Both the position numbers and the translations under genes were made by a program. The notes beneath the pieces are model-generated. The model ran no database searches. It was not told the DNA's origin and saw only the letters and a program-made list of their open reading frames with translations. DNA of 64,000 nt. Origin: Osmia lignaria lignaria. Taxonomy: Eukaryota; Arthropoda; Insecta; Hymenoptera; Megachilidae. The stretch is taken from positions 9,584,692 to 9,648,691 of the forward strand of contig NC_135039.1 of NCBI RefSeq assembly GCF_051020975.1, given 5' to 3'. This document shows, in pieces, positions 1 to 9,786 of the stretch (within the stretch, counting starts at the first letter, position 1; each line of letters opens with the position of its first letter).

Positions 1-2139
1 AAAATTCCTTCAGATGACTTAGAACCAGGAACCGCGTTATTTCTTGTTGACACCGGCGCGGAAATAAATCTAATCAAATTAAATCTTTTGAGAGCCGACT
101 TACCAATCGCGACTCACGAGGTGACGATTATCTCAGGCATAACGCCGCAAAAAGATCGTACAATCGGCACAACGACCCTGCACGTGCAAGGGCAGCCTGT
201 TCGCTTCCACGTAGTTCGGTCCGATTTTCCCTTGATAGCCGATGGAATTTTGGGACAAGAGTATCTTCAACAGGAAGAGGCCGCGATATCGTTCGCGCAT
301 AATACACTCGTGACGCGTACCGAACCGATTAAGCCATTTCGTTTTATCAACTACAATACGTTAAACCATGCTGAACGTAGAGATTTGAAACCGCGCACTT
401 ACGTCATCAAAGCTCGCAGTAGGCAATCGATCGGTATTGACGTTGTTAATAATCATTTGCGAGAGGGCTATTTACCCCTGCTGGACAGTGGACGGCTTGT
501 ATGTCGGCAGAGCCGCAGTGGCGGTAAACGACCAGGGGGTATGCCACGTCCTCGCGATTAACACCCTAGAGTGCGATTTGAAATTAGAGGTTCCGCCACA
601 AGAACTTATTCCCTTCGATTATCATAACTTTCCGGAAGAGTCAGACGACCCGGATACCGACCAAGAAAATCCGGTAACAGCTGATCGAGTTACCGAGGTC
701 CTCAATAAGTTGCGTTTAGAGCACTTAAAATTCCGAAGAACGTGATCACGTGTGCGACCTAGTAGAAGAGTTTCCGGAAAGATTCCACCTTCCGACGGAT
801 AGGCTAAAGGCAACTACCTTTATTAAACATAGTATTCCAACGGTTGACGAGGTGCCAATAAATACCAGGCAATACAGATTTCCTCCCGTCCATAAGGACG
901 AGATAGAGAGGCAGATTCTAACCAAGTTAGCTAGCGGGATAATTGTTCCGTCGAATTCGCCATATAATTCTCCCCTGTGGATTGTTCCGAAGAAACCTGA
1001 TTCTAAGGGCAATCCCAGGTGGAGAATGGTGATCGACTTCCGGAAATTGAATGAGAAGACCGTAGGCGACGCGTATCCATTACCGAATATGACTGAGATT
1101 CTCGATTTAATTGGAAACGCGCAATACTTTTCTGTTTTATCTCGCGAGCGGGTTTCAACAAATAGAGACGGACCCAAAAGACCGTCACAAGACCGCGTTT
1201 AGCACACCTACGGGACATTATGAGTACGTTAGAATGCCCGAGGGATTGAAGAACGCGCCAGCAACCTTTCAACGATTAATGAATCAATTGCTTCGCGGTT
1301 TGCAAGGCATAGAACTATTTGTATACTTAGACAATATAGTCATCTTCGCGAAAACGTTGGAGGAACACGGAAAGAAGGTCCGACGCCTGTTTACGCGCCT
1401 GGCCGACGCCGGTTTAACCCTTCAACCAGATAAATGCGAATTCTTGCGAACTGAGGTCGCGTATCTCGGACACGTGATCGGTAGAAACGGAGTCCGACCG
1501 GATTCAAAGAAAATATCCGCTGTTAAGAACTTTCCGCGACCCAGAAACGCCAAGAACATTCGTCAATTTCTAGGCCTAGCGGGATACTACCGCCGATTCA
1601 TTAAAGATTTTGCTGCTAAATCAAAACCGCTTTCTGATCTGCTGAAGAAAAACGTACCCTTTGTTTGGGGAAAAGAACAGCGAATAGCTTTTATCGCGTT
1701 AAGAAAAGCACTCGGCAGCGCACCGATCTTGCAATACCCCGATTTTCAGAAGCCGTTCACGCTCACTACGGATGCGTCGGACTTCGCCATCAGGGCGGTA
1801 CTTAGTCAAGAGATCGACGGACACGATCTACCCGTCGCATACCTTTCGCGTACGCTCACAAAACCAGAGCGAAATTATTTCACTACCGAAAAAGAGTGTT
1901 TAGCGATTTTATACGCCGTGTTGCATTTTCGACCTTATCTTTACGGGCGTAAATTCAAGCTAGTCAGCGATCATGAGCCTTTAAGATGGATCAATTCGAT
2001 CAAGAATCCAGGGCAACGTTTAGTCCGTTGGCGTCTAAAGCTACGCGATTACGAATACGAATTCGTGCATAAACCCGGTAAATTAAATACCAACGCGGAC
2101 GCGCTTTCGAGAAATCCGGTTAATGAAGCGGAGCTGAAC

Positions 2140-3126
2140 GAATCAGACGCTTTCACGTTATCTTCAAGTTCGGAAACCGAGCAGGAAAAGGAAGAACCGT
2201 CTTCCGTGATTAAATTAATCCATCGATTTTTAACGACTTCCGCGCAAGTTAAGGAAGCGCGACGAAGGTCAGGTTACGCGAACTTATTGCCGATGTCGGA
2301 GTCTCCGCGGTCGTCTGACTCTGAAACACCGGCAGTCGTCGTTCGTAGGGGGCGAGGTAGGCCACCCGGTACGAAAAACAAACCTAAACTAAGACCTACT
2401 ATAGACACTGAAGGAATAGCTACGCGTACACGGTTAAGGTCCGCAAAACAATCAGTTTCGTTAACTTCACCAGATATTTCCAAACCTACTATCATAGTAA
2501 CGTCCAATACTCCGACAGACACCGACGTTACAACCGATAACCCGACAGACTTAGACACCGACTCTGACGCGGGAACACCGATTTACTTGCGTAGGCGTAG
2601 CGTGTTGCCGGGCCTGGGGCTCGGTTCGCGTCAGCGAATTACGGGAGTGTCCCGGACTCCAGGACCCGACAGCGCTACCTCCGATTCAGATCAGGATTGT
2701 TTCAAAACACCGATCACAAATGAATCAAAAACGCGCTTCGAAGTACCATCAAACGAAAACACGTCAGATAAAGATCAAGTCGAAGCAGACGTTGACAATA
2801 TACATCATCCTGACGGATTATCGCATTCAACTAAAACCTTATCCGACACAGTAATCCATAGACCGTTACAACAAATACAACTACCAGCAGACCTATCATC
2901 GACTCCACCAATAGCTCTATCCACACCTAACAGAAAACGCCTCTCCGAAAAGGTTTCAGAACAGCAAGAAAAACAAATAATAATACCTGCAGATTTACCA
3001 CCGATCGAGGGATCCATTAGCGATTCACTGGTAGACCTCGATTCGCCGTATCTAGATGCGCCGGAAAATAGAGCAACTGTAGGCGCGAAAACAGTACATT
3101 TCGCGTGTGAGAACTTAACTTACCAT
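2140..3126 (+). other. Low-complexity spacer with AT-hook inside pol
   Basis: Part of the same open frame, between the end of RNase H and the macro-like stretch. It is rich in Ser, Thr, Asp and Pro and carries a basic AT-hook-like core, RGRGRPPGTKNK, at about 2350-2385. AT-hooks bind the minor groove of AT-rich DNA, so this could help target or condense DNA during integration; that is inference. The spacer between RNase H and the integrase finger totals roughly 470 residues, longer than I expect for a gypsy polyprotein. Confidence 0.7.
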
Positions 3127-3510
3127 CGAGACAACTATGTTCACTTTATAAGTAAAGATTTATTGCTCACACCAATTAGTAAATTGCTTGTCGAAATAGG
3201 AATTATCGATTTTGAGACCTTTAAAGGCCCAGATTTGAAAGTTGAAACGATCTTTGTTACAAAATGCGGTAGCAACCACGTGTTTTCAATCGTGGTTAAA
3301 GATAATATCAACGACGATTTACCATTAGCTAGACTAGAATCAACTTTGAGCAAATTAAAGCAGAAGATGTCTGAATTGAAAATCGAGTCATTCAGAATCT
3401 CTAGGTTCGATGATTTGATCGAGAATTTGCCTCAGGATGTATTATCAAGCACCCTGCGGAGAATCTTCGGCCAGTCAGGTATCAAAATCACGCTATGCTA
3501 TGGTAGAGTC
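3127..3510 (+). other. Macro-domain-like segment in the pol polyprotein
   Basis: About 125 residues, from NYVHFISKDLL to IKITLCYG. The order of elements resembles a small macro (ADP-ribose-binding) domain: an HFISKD opening strand, a helix, a VFSIVVKDN strand, a long helix (LESTLSKLKQKMSEL), a SFRISR strand, then a helix and a terminal IKITLCY strand. The glycine-rich nucleotide-binding loops of active macro domains are not seen; TPISKLL and FDDLIENL occupy those places. It may therefore be a structural relic. The match comes from pattern reading, not a search. Confidence 0.45.
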
Positions 3511-4569
3511 CAAGTACCACCCACGGAGATTCGCCCGGACATCATCGCGGAATTACACAATAGTTTAGTGGGTGGACATAAAGGGGTAACAAAGACGTAC
3601 CAACGAATTCGAGAACGTTTCTATTGGCCAAATATGCGACAACAAATTGAAGCTTACATACAGAATTGTCACAGTTGCCAGACGCGAAAAATATCGAGAA
3701 AACGTACGCGCCAACCGATGATCATAACAGATACACCGGTTGAACCATTCGCGAAAGTATCGTTAGACACAGTGGGTCCATTCCCGAGAACACCTGACGG
3801 GAATAAACATATACTGACTGTTCAAGACAATTTGACGAAATTCTGCATAGCTGTTCCGGTACCTAATATCGGAGCCGAAACAATAGCCCACGAACTAGTG
3901 ACAAACCTTATCCTGCAATTCGGTGCCCCCAAGGTCATATTATCTGACCGAGGCACGAGTTTCCTAAACCGAGTCATTTCCGCCGTAGCTAAGATGTTTG
4001 GTATACATCACCTTACCACGTCTGGCTACAGACCTCAAACAAACGGTTCGTTAGAGCGTAGCTACGCAGTACTGGTGGACTACATTACTCATTATTTAGG
4101 AGATTTTGATGACTGGGATAGATTAGTGCCGTTTGCAATGTTCGCTTATAATACCTCGGTACACGAAGGTACCAAGTTCACACCGTTTGAACTAGTGTAT
4201 GGAAAACGCGCGCGCGCTCCTACCGCGTTTCCTGCGAGCGACGACCTGCCTACCTACGAAGGATATGTTCGCGATTTAAACGATCGTCTGCACGAGATGC
4301 AAGACATCGCGGGGCAGAATCTCGTAAAAGCTAAGGAGCGTTCAAAAACCTATTACGACGCTACAGCTCGTCCGTTTAAGGGTCGCGTGGGGGATGTGGC
4401 ATATGTCCTGGTTGAGCCGCGCAAGGGCAAGTTCGGCAGAAGATACCATGGACCGTATGAAATAATTGAAATTACTCCTAATAAAAACGTCGTGTTGAAG
4501 GATGAAATTGGAAACGTCTTCAGCAAACATGTTGACAAACTAAAGTTCTGGAAATCTAGAAATATCTGA

Positions 4570-4786
4570 TCACTGCACAGTTGGCCGTCTACTCGTAAAA
4601 TTCGAATTGATCGATGAAGGGGCAACATAGCTCCATGGAGGGCCGGCTGGCGCAGTGCATTCTACTTGAAATAAACAATCTTTTCAGGAGCAGTCCGAGC
4701 GTTAACACCGTATTCAAATCAAATCTAGCGTGCGATAACTCGATTTTTACACTGTATTTAAATAATCTAGGAATCAACCATTCATC
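4570..4786 (+). other. Pol-ORF3 spacer with possible splice acceptor
   Basis: 217 bases between the pol stop and the ORF3 start. A pyrimidine/AT-rich stretch ending in AAATAATCTAG at about 4760-4770 could be a 3' splice site, which would let ORF3 be expressed from a spliced subgenomic RNA as env genes of gypsy elements are. No donor can be checked because the element's 5' part is outside the window. Confidence 0.3.
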
Positions 4787-6514
4787 ATGGCATCAACGTC
4801 GAAGTCCGTGTATCGGAATACGGCGGAGGAAAACCGGGGGCGTCGAGTTTTTGTAACCAGGATCCCGAGTTTCACCAGGACCAGTGACTTGATGAAACTC
4901 TTCAAGGAGTACAACCCGGACCAGGCGGTGGTTGTACGGAAGGCCACGGGGGCATATGCCTTCGTCACTTTTCCAACGTCAGCCCTAGCCGAGCGTGCCG
5001 TTCAGTGGGTGGAGGCCACGAAACCAGTATTCCATAAGCGGAAGGTCAAGGCGGCTGTGGCCGACGCGTGGAATGAGACAGCCCTACTTCGACCACGGGG
5101 CCGTCCAGACCCCTTCCCAGGATGGCAGCCACGCCGAACACCAGCGTTGCCAGTGGAAGTTCTGGCCAGAATCGCCGGGTTCCTGTGCTTCTCAGACCGG
5201 GCAGCCATGGAAGGAGTTTGTCGGGCCTGGCGAGTGGGCGCCCTGGCATCCTATACAAGCGAACGAGAGCTGTCCACCGCGGCCTGGCGTTGGCCACAGG
5301 GATGGGCGCACCCCCGAATCACCACCGAAGTCTTCAACTGGGCAGTCCGCCGTATGGGCCCCTACGTCGCGACGTTGCGTTTCGGCGATCAATGGGTCGC
5401 CGAGAGACTGCGGCCGCAGGTGCTGGCGATAGCGGCGCGCAATTGTCCGCGATTAACGATCGTCGATTTAACGGGCGCGACCATCCGCCCGTCGGGAGTC
5501 CGCGATCTCACTTTGACCGCGGGTACCTCGGTTACCCTCTTTTTGGGTAAGACGATAGGCGACGTAGACCCGGAATTGTCGGGTTTGTTCGCGGCGGCGC
5601 CGTGTCTCGCGGGCTTCAGGGCCACAAGCTCTGGGTTCGCGGGGGCGGCGCTGTTGCGGATGACCCCGGCACTCCGGGAAATCAGACTTCGTGATTGCGC
5701 GTCGTTGTCGGCAGCACCGGTGGCCGCGTGTCTGGCGGCCCAGCGTTCGCTCGCGTCGATCGAGCTCTCTCAGTGCCGCGCTCTGACCTCTGCCGAGCCG
5801 CTTGAAGCCCTGCTGCATAACGACGCCTTACATCAATCCGTCCGGGAAATGATGCTAGTCGACATTAATTTCACCACGACCACCGACGAGGACGGAGAGG
5901 AAGACGTTCCGGTTGCTGCCCCAGTACCGGATCCAGTCTTCGTCGAATTGGAATTAGGACCGGTGGAGATCGCGCGTACGCTGCCGGAATCCTTCCGACA
6001 GCTTACTGTCGCGCGTATGCAATTTTGTGGATGGGTGGATAGAACCTTCATTCGACACGTGGGGGAACATCTCCAGCAACTATTGGAGCTTGACATCTCG
6101 GGATACTCCAACGTGAGGGGCCAGTTTGCCCTGGAGCCCCTGGGTCACCTTCCAAGGCTGGAAAGGATTGCGCTAAATAATCTCCATCCATCGGTAACGG
6201 CACTGGCCCTAGCTACCGTAGAGACATTACGGGAGGTACGAGCACGGGACAGCCAAGGCGTATCGGACGAGGACACCACGGCCATCGTTCGTGGCTGCCT
6301 CCACCTGGACGTACTGGATGTGGAAGGTTGCTTGGGGGTGACCACGCAAACAGTCATAGAGGTCACAGAAATCATCAGGAGGCAGGGCAGAGCTGCGGCG
6401 CTGCGTTTGTCGGTCGGCGGGACGAGCGCGGATTGTCGAGCGCGCGTCCGACCGAGCCTGATACTGCGGGTCGACTATGATCGGGTGTACCAACCGATCC
6501 TTCGCGACTTCTAG
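4787..6514 (+). CDS. Third ORF of the gypsy-like element: RRM - F-box - LRR protein
   Basis: An uninterrupted 575-residue protein whose ATG (CATCATGGC) is the first after pol. Residues 20-75 look like an RRM, with RNP2 VFVTRI (21-26) and RNP1 GAYAFVTF (55-62). Residues about 119-153 match an F-box (LPVEVLARIAGFL followed by VCRAW). From about 210 to 550 there are irregular leucine-rich repeats of the FBXL type (LTIVDLTG, LREIRLRDC, LASIELSQC, LLELDISG, LDVLDVEGC). F-box proteins are substrate receptors of SCF ubiquitin ligases and RRMs bind RNA, so a retroelement-encoded RNA-linked ubiquitin adaptor is conceivable. It lies between pol and the polypurine tract, where env would be, but has no signal peptide or membrane segment. 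It is intact although pol is broken, and GC-richer than the surroundings. Capture of a host gene is inferred, not shown. Confidence 0.82.
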   Translation: MASTSKSVYRNTAEENRGRRVFVTRIPSFTRTSDLMKLFKEYNPDQAVVVRKATGAYAFVTFPTSALAERAVQWVEATKPVFHKRKVKAAVADAWNETALLRPRGRPDPFPGWQPRRTPALPVEVLARIAGFLCFSDRAAMEGVCRAWRVGALASYTSERELSTAAWRWPQGWAHPRITTEVFNWAVRRMGPYVATLRFGDQWVAERLRPQVLAIAARNCPRLTIVDLTGATIRPSGVRDLTLTAGTSVTLFLGKTIGDVDPELSGLFAAAPCLAGFRATSSGFAGAALLRMTPALREIRLRDCASLSAAPVAACLAAQRSLASIELSQCRALTSAEPLEALLHNDALHQSVREMMLVDINFTTTTDEDGEEDVPVAAPVPDPVFVELELGPVEIARTLPESFRQLTVARMQFCGWVDRTFIRHVGEHLQQLLELDISGYSNVRGQFALEPLGHLPRLERIALNNLHPSVTALALATVETLREVRARDSQGVSDEDTTAIVRGCLHLDVLDVEGCLGVTTQTVIEVTEIIRRQGRAAALRLSVGGTSADCRARVRPSLILRVDYDRVYQPILRDF

Positions 6515-6580
6515 ATTAAGCATCACCGAGGTTTCCATGAAATCTTGTCTCATTAGGTTTTACAATTTGGCGACGATGGT

Positions 6581-6597
6581 TTTAAGGGGGGAGGACT
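6581..6597 (+). promoter_or_regulatory. Polypurine tract of the gypsy-like element
   Basis: TTTAAGGGGGGAGGACT just upstream of a TGTTACGTCC start. A purine run directly before TG is the primer site for plus-strand synthesis in LTR retroelements. Confidence 0.75.
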
Positions 6598-6646
6598 TGT
6601 TACGTCCCGGCGGAAAATTTGAGATTTATCCGCCTTGCGTCCCTTA

Positions 6647-8750
6647 TCAAGCCCTTTTGGGTTACGAGAATTTCTCATGTAAGGGGCGTACAGGCGGGTG
6701 TTTCGGTTTTCCGCCAATCTTTCCATTCCTCCTCAACCTTGTACATTCTTGTCAAGCCTTTCGAGGTTACGAGGATTCCTCATGCAGGGATGTACAAGGA
6801 AGAGTTTGAGTTTAATTCTTTTCTATTTTTGACTTCCTCTATCGCTTTCTCTTCTTTACCTGCTCTACCCTGGAATCCTGTATCTTGTCAAGCTCTTTCG
6901 AGGGTTACGAGAATTTCTCATGCAAGGTACACGAGGAAAGGCCGTTTCTATTTTCTTCTTTTCAATAGGTTACGTGACCCTCCTTGAAACTATCGTCGCC
7001 AGCCATTGTAATAGAACACAGTAATAACGCATAAAAACTCGGGTTAGCTCGAGAGTGAGAGAGAGCCGTAGCATAACACCAGCGCTGCGCAGTTAGCCAG
7101 TGCTTCGCAGTCCGGGAAATTCCCTTGCTAACTGCGTAGGAACGGGAAAATCGTAATAATTCTTTTGTTAGAAACCTCTTTCTCACTCTGTTGCACAAAG
7201 CGTCAGCCGGTCCAACAAGAATCATCGTTACCTGATTGTAATAATGGTATGAGAGAGTGGATGGATGAAACAGATTTAAACAATGAAAGTAAGAGTTGAG
7301 AACCCTTACGAAAGCGAACGTCGCGAACGTTCGACCGCCGTTCGAAAATCAAGGGTCGTTCGAAGCAATAAACACTATTGTATCGGAATTCTAAGAACTG
7401 CCTAGCGATAACGGCAAATTTTGAACAAAGGAACGTTCTGGAAGGAACGTTCGCCAGATCTAGAATTGTTTAAAATTTATAAAATGCGAAATGCCGAATA
7501 TATCGAGGCGATAGTTTGATGCGCGATAGATTGCATAATTCGCCACGGCATTACAACCACCGTAAGCGCATCATCCGCTGTTAAACATATAAAATCATAC
7601 TGTTTTATTGCAAATCGGGAATGAATAATTTCGATCACGATATACGGATGACGGTTTCCTGTCAGACCCGATATTTCGATTTCATCTATATTTCAATTTT
7701 AATCTACATTTCAATATCCAATCTCAAATTGCATTTCAGCTAAACTAATAGTTATATCTCGAATAAATGCCGTTAACTAATTATATGTACGAAAAGAAAT
7801 ACTGCGTAGTTTCTGAAAACCGTTGGAACTATCATGGCGACGAATGAGAAAAGAAAGGAACACCAAAGAAAAGGGATGAACGATCTTCGTCTAGCTCGCG
7901 CGTCTTAGCCAATCACCGGGTACGCGACACTTCCGAAAACGGGCTACGATTCGCCAAACCGTCCCCTCCAAGGACGATGTTCGCGCGACGGGCCCTTCGG
8001 CCGTCGATCGCACACGAAATTTGTCACTCTTGATCGATCAATCGTTAGGTACGTGATCGGGAGCCCGTGTGTCCGAGAGACAGAGTTGTTCGGAATTCGT
8101 GATAGATTTCCTCTGCGGTAAAGTCCTCCGCGTAGCGAGGCAGAGTGCCGTGGTAGTTGAAGTAATCCGTTTCTTAACAAGGACTCACAAACGCGCACGT
8201 TAAATTTTCCCTCTACCTAAATTTTCTATCATTTCTTTCTTTTTAAACCGTTTGTTCGCGCAGTTTTCGTATTAACTTCACTCCGCGTAAATTATATTGA
8301 TCGTTTTCGTAATAAATTGTAATTAATCGTAACTCGTTATTCGTTTGTCTCTCGTCGACGTACTCGTCCGTTTTAATTCATTTCCGCCGCGACAAGTGCA
8401 GTGATCAACGTCTTACCGTTTCTTTGGTGTTCCAGATCATCAGGCGAATACAGAGCAATTTAGCAAACGAATATTATAATCTTGTTTCGTATTATACAGC
8501 GCAACGGTAAGTCGTTTCAATTACATTTTTCGATCACGACGTTCATTGATTGGCAAAACGGGCGATCTGGTCCAGCCTTTCAGGGTTACGAGAATTTCTC
8601 AGGTCAGATCGTTCCACCGTACGAGGTATCGATATTATTCAATATTCAATATTATTTTTCCGTTTATTACAATTTCGAAATTCTGCTTTTTCCATCATCC
8701 AAAGGGGCATCTTAGTCCAGCTCTTTCGGGAGTTACGAGAATTTCTCAGG
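6647..8750 (+). repeat. Five copies of a roughly 35-bp hairpin motif
   Basis: The core GTTACGAGAATTTCTCA occurs at 6661, 6904, 8585 and 8732, and as GTTACGAGGATTCCTCA at 6766. Each is preceded by an AGCyCTTTCG-like stretch. The core folds as GAGAA-T-TTCTC; copies 6661 and 6904 extend into flanking paired bases. The 6766 copy changes both strands of the stem (A to G with T to C), so pairing is kept. Confidence 0.8.
7430..7453 (+). promoter_or_regulatory. Heat-shock-element-like array in the LTR
   Basis: GGAACGTTCTGGAAG (7430-7444) is a perfect run of three alternating nGAAn/nTTCn boxes. It is followed at once by a second GGAACGTTCG pair. Further GAACGTTC palindromes lie near 7325-7350. HSF trimers bind such boxes, so the LTR may respond to heat or stress. 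Confidence 0.5.
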
Positions 8751-9120
8751 CTAAGGTGTACCGCGGGCGGAAACCGCCGGTTTTACAGCTAAATATAGGA
8801 AGCGAAATTGTAATAATCGAGTCACGCGACCGGTACACTAGTCTAATGTTTCAACTGTGATATCAGAGTGTTTTCATATCCATATATATATATTTTGTTA
8901 ATTAATTTTAAGCATCTTTACACTTGTACACATTTTTGCAAAACTGGTAATTTTTAATTTAACGAAATTTTCTAAATTATTGAACTCAACTTTGGCATTT
9001 CACAGTATTTTTCATTCACAATTAAACCAGTTTCATTAGTTAAACAGTTTCAATTTATTTCAAACACACCTCACACAGTTCAGCTAAAACACGCCTACCA
9101 ACATACGCAGATTCAAGGAG

Positions 9121-9136
9121 GGTCCCGTACGGGACC
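9121..9136. repeat. Perfect 16-bp palindrome
   Basis: GGTCCCGTACGGGACC, a perfect dyad near the distal part of the LTR-like region. Function unknown. Confidence 0.8.
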
Positions 9137-9243
9137 AAGCGTTGAACGAACCCAACGAAAGGCTAATAATTATAACCTTTTAACATCTTATCAATTTTGT
9201 CTTTCGTCTTTTAAATTGTCGAGAGCGTTAACACGCTCGAGAC

Positions 9244-9254
9244 TGGTGGCAGCG
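9244..9254 (+). promoter_or_regulatory. Candidate tRNA-Leu primer binding site
   Basis: TGGTGGCAGCG is complementary to a CGCTGCCACCA 3' tRNA end, as in some eukaryotic tRNA-Leu species. Its presence downstream of an LTR start suggests that an LTR shared by two tandem elements ended just before it. Confidence 0.4.
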
Positions 9255-9392
9255 ATACCAACCATCGCGCTAAAATAAGAAAGCAGGAATTAGGGGTTGA
9301 ATTCCAACCGATTAATTGAAATTTAACCACCTATATCATCCAATTTTTATCTTTCCCTTTTTACGTTGCGCCGTCGCACGCGCAACGTAACA

Positions 9393-9786
9393 GTAGTATA
9401 GTTTAGATTAATTTCTTTGAATTAGATTTGGTTGTTTATAAGAAATAGAAGGACAACCCAGCATTTCGCGATCGTCAACAGTAATTGCAAGAAATGCAAT
9501 GGGAAAGGTAAGCAGTAAGCTTTATTTAAATACGTGCAAATATATATGTGTGTGAAATATTAAGTTGTATTTGCGAAAACCTGTCACACCGATGTGGCTG
9601 AAGCTTTGCTAGTAGATTTCTTTTAGAAGAAAAACAATATGTTTTTACGAAAGAGACATTTAAAAACTCGAAAGTTAAGACCCACAATGTGGTATTCGGA
9701 AATTTCGTCAACTAAATATGTATGTACTATTTCTGTTTTCATATTTGGTGAACATTCTGTAATTCGTACTTTGCATTATCGTTTTT
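9393..9786. other. No gene recognised
   Basis: AT-rich DNA between the LTR-like region and the first transposase remnant. Short ORFs here carry no recognisable motif. A GGAAAG|GTAAGCAG donor-like site near 9500 is unsupported. Confidence 0.5.

Larger units (their letters stand above)
1..4569 (+). pseudogene. pol: Ty3/gypsy pol polyprotein (PR-RT-RNase H-integrase), 5'-truncated by the window and frameshifted
   Basis: The reading frame is already open at base 1. Seen in order: a retropepsin core (LVDTGAE near 47-67, later DGILGQ near 241-258), reverse transcriptase (about 850-1650), RNase H with its acidic residues (TDASD near 1771, EKECLAI, SDHEPL, NADALSR near 2098), a long spacer (2140-3510), and integrase with an H-H-C-C finger (about 3550-3690), catalytic D (3766), D (about 3955), E (4054) and a GPY/F module (HGPYEII near 4450). 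Three frameshifts break it: about 490 (frame 1 to 2), about 729 (2 to 3) and about 1140 (3 to 1). From 1140 to the stop at 4567-4569 it is open. The RT active site reads YLDN (1324-1335), so the second aspartate of the usual YxDD is lost. The product would be a self-mobilising polyprotein; this copy looks dead for reverse transcription. No chromodomain is seen. Confidence 0.93.
6598..9392 (+). repeat. 3' LTR-like region (distal end uncertain: about 9233 or 9392)
   Basis: It begins TGTTACGT right after the polypurine tract. The matching inverted end ACGTAACA is found at 9385-9392, giving a 2.8-kb LTR with 8-bp terminal inverted repeats. A competing end lies near 9233, because TGGTGGCAGCG at 9244-9254 looks like a primer binding site complementary to the 3' end of tRNA-Leu. 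The region has no convincing ORF, a poly(A) signal at 7367-7372, hairpin repeats and heat-shock-like motifs. The 5' LTR is outside the window, so a direct LTR comparison is impossible here. Confidence 0.55.

Noticed and set aside
2274..2558. Minus-strand ORFs over the pol and ORF3 region (for example 2274-2558, 5046-5297, 5468-5818)
   Set aside because: They mirror strongly coding plus-strand frames and carry no motif of their own.
4614..4856. 80-codon ORF overlapping the start of ORF3
   Set aside because: Wrong frame for the RRM, no motif; it overlaps the better supported ORF3.
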